A program made the translations under genes and the position numbers. DNA of 7,481 bases, taken from assembly GCA_031263965.1 (NCBI GenBank), contig JAISES010000247.1, positions 1-7,481 on the forward strand, in the 5' to 3' direction. Under the pieces are notes generated by a model. The model searched no databases and was not told where the DNA came from. It saw only the letters and a list, made by a program, of their open reading frames with translations. Below are positions 6,724 through 7,481 of this stretch, one piece after another. The stretch's first letter is position 1, and each line of letters opens with the position of its first letter. The DNA comes from Prevotella sp. (GTDB taxonomy: Bacteria; Bacteroidota; Bacteroidia; Bacteroidales; Dysgonomonadaceae).

Positions 6724-7481
6724 TTAAAAAACCAACTTGTATCCTTGACTTTTCACCGTTACAATTTGTATAGATGAATCTTCCTTTAAGTATTTACGCA
6801 ATTTTGCTATATAGGTATCCAGACTGCGGGAATAGATAATGCCGGTATTTCCCCAGAACTCTTCCAATAAAAAAATTCGTTCCACTACATTGCCGTTTTC
6901 TTCGCACAATGAACGTAAGATCGCATTTTCTTTTTTGTTCAGATGTATCACTTTGTCTGAATAATTCAACTCATTTTTTTCAGAATCAAAACGATAACGG
7001 CCTATTTTGAAAATCTTATCATTTACTTTTGGTGCGTTTGTTTCCGGTATTTTATTCTCTTTGCGCCGTGAAAAACAGAATGCGGTGAAAAATCCGATTA
7101 TTGCCGCTAATACCAGGCAAAAAGAAATAATAATTTCCTTACTCATCCGTTCGACGACCGCCATTTTTGTAAATTGGAGGTTTGCCTGCAGGCTTGTATT
7201 TGCGGAAATATTTGTGACAATGACATGTTTCGCAACTATTATCGGCTTTTGGACGTCAGCCGTTGTTTCTATTATTTTTCCGGTAGCTGTATTGAAATGG
7301 TCGATAGTAAACGCGAGAAGAATATTTTTTTCTTGCAGTTCGCCGGCAAACAAATCGGCTAAACAGTAAATATTTAACGGAATCGTGTTTTCCCGCAATT
7401 CATAAAATGCCCTGTGAATAAATGTTTCCAGCGATTGTCCTGAGACATTATTGAAAATTATCGTATCCGAAGACGGACATT
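6724..7481 (-). CDS. Membrane-anchored regulator with C-terminal OmpR-type winged helix (5' partial)
   Basis: The minus-strand frame is open from the window edge to TAA at 6726-6724, giving 251 whole codons. A TTG at 7398-7396 could be read as a start, but 27 codons upstream of it are open and protein-like (CPSSDTIIFNNVSG..., LETFIHRAFYEL), so the true start lies outside the window. Numbering from the edge, residues 1-114 are a mixed domain, residues 115-136 a transmembrane helix (EIIISFCLVLAAIIGFFTAF) followed by RRK, and residues about 155-251 a winged helix: FKIGRYRFDSEKNEL, IHLNKKENAILRSLCEENGNVV, FWGN, SRSLDTYIAKLRKYL and SQGYKLVF. By the positive-inside rule the N-terminal part is extracytoplasmic and the DNA-binding part cytoplasmic. 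There is no receiver or kinase domain in the visible part. It resembles ToxR or CadC with the order of domains reversed. Signal and targets are unknown. Confidence 0.85.
   Translation of the reverse strand, partial: CPSSDTIIFNNVSGQSLETFIHRAFYELRENTIPLNIYCLADLFAGELQEKNILLAFTIDHFNTATGKIIETTADVQKPIIVAKHVIVTNISANTSLQANLQFTKMAVVERMSKEIIISFCLVLAAIIGFFTAFCFSRRKENKIPETNAPKVNDKIFKIGRYRFDSEKNELNYSDKVIHLNKKENAILRSLCEENGNVVERIFLLEEFWGNTGIIYSRSLDTYIAKLRKYLKEDSSIQIVTVKSQGYKLVF

Noticed and set aside
7007..7369. 120-codon plus-strand frame opposite the winged-helix regulator
   Set aside because: It is antisense to a recognisable transmembrane and winged-helix gene and has no supporting start signals.

Overview
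The window looks like chromosomal DNA from a member of the Bacteroidota, most likely the order Bacteroidales. Three things point there. Promoters fit the Bacteroidetes pattern (TTTG near -33, TAnnTTTG near -7). Starts have A-rich leaders and no Shine-Dalgarno sequence. One protein ends in a type IX secretion (T9SS) C-terminal sorting domain. No species can be named from the sequence alone.

Layout. (1) 1-3096, plus strand: the 3' part of a large, Cys-rich, multi-Ig-like surface protein ending in a FISUMP/C-type-lectin-like domain, followed by a very strong hairpin terminator. Most of this gene is clearly GC-richer than the rest of the window; its last ~200 bases are not. (2) 3246-4667, plus: a self-contained unit with a good promoter, a 428-residue secreted protein made of two copies of an unrecognised ~150-residue module plus a T9SS sorting domain, and a hairpin terminator. 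(3) 4589-4981: a 393-base AT-rich intergenic region holding three exact copies of the 9-mer TGTTGATAA (or its complement), an imperfect promoter-like direct repeat and an AT-only tract. (4) 4982-5974, plus: nadA, quinolinate synthase, standing alone without nadB or nadC in view. (5) 6052-6693, plus: a toxin-antitoxin operon with its own promoter and an inverted repeat over it. It has a 54-residue antitoxin and a PIN-domain (VapC-like) toxin that overlap by four bases (ATGA). (6) 6724-7481, minus, convergent with the toxin and cut by the window edge: a membrane-anchored regulator with an extracytoplasmic domain, one transmembrane helix and a C-terminal OmpR-type winged helix.

The genes do not form one pathway. 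They read as independent transcription units: two envelope or secreted proteins, one NAD biosynthesis enzyme, one TA module and one transmembrane one-component regulator. The best candidates for something little described are the two-module T9SS protein, the membrane-tethered winged-helix regulator that appears to bypass both kinase and receiver, and the 9-mer cluster upstream of nadA. I see no CRISPR array, tRNA, rRNA or insertion sequence.
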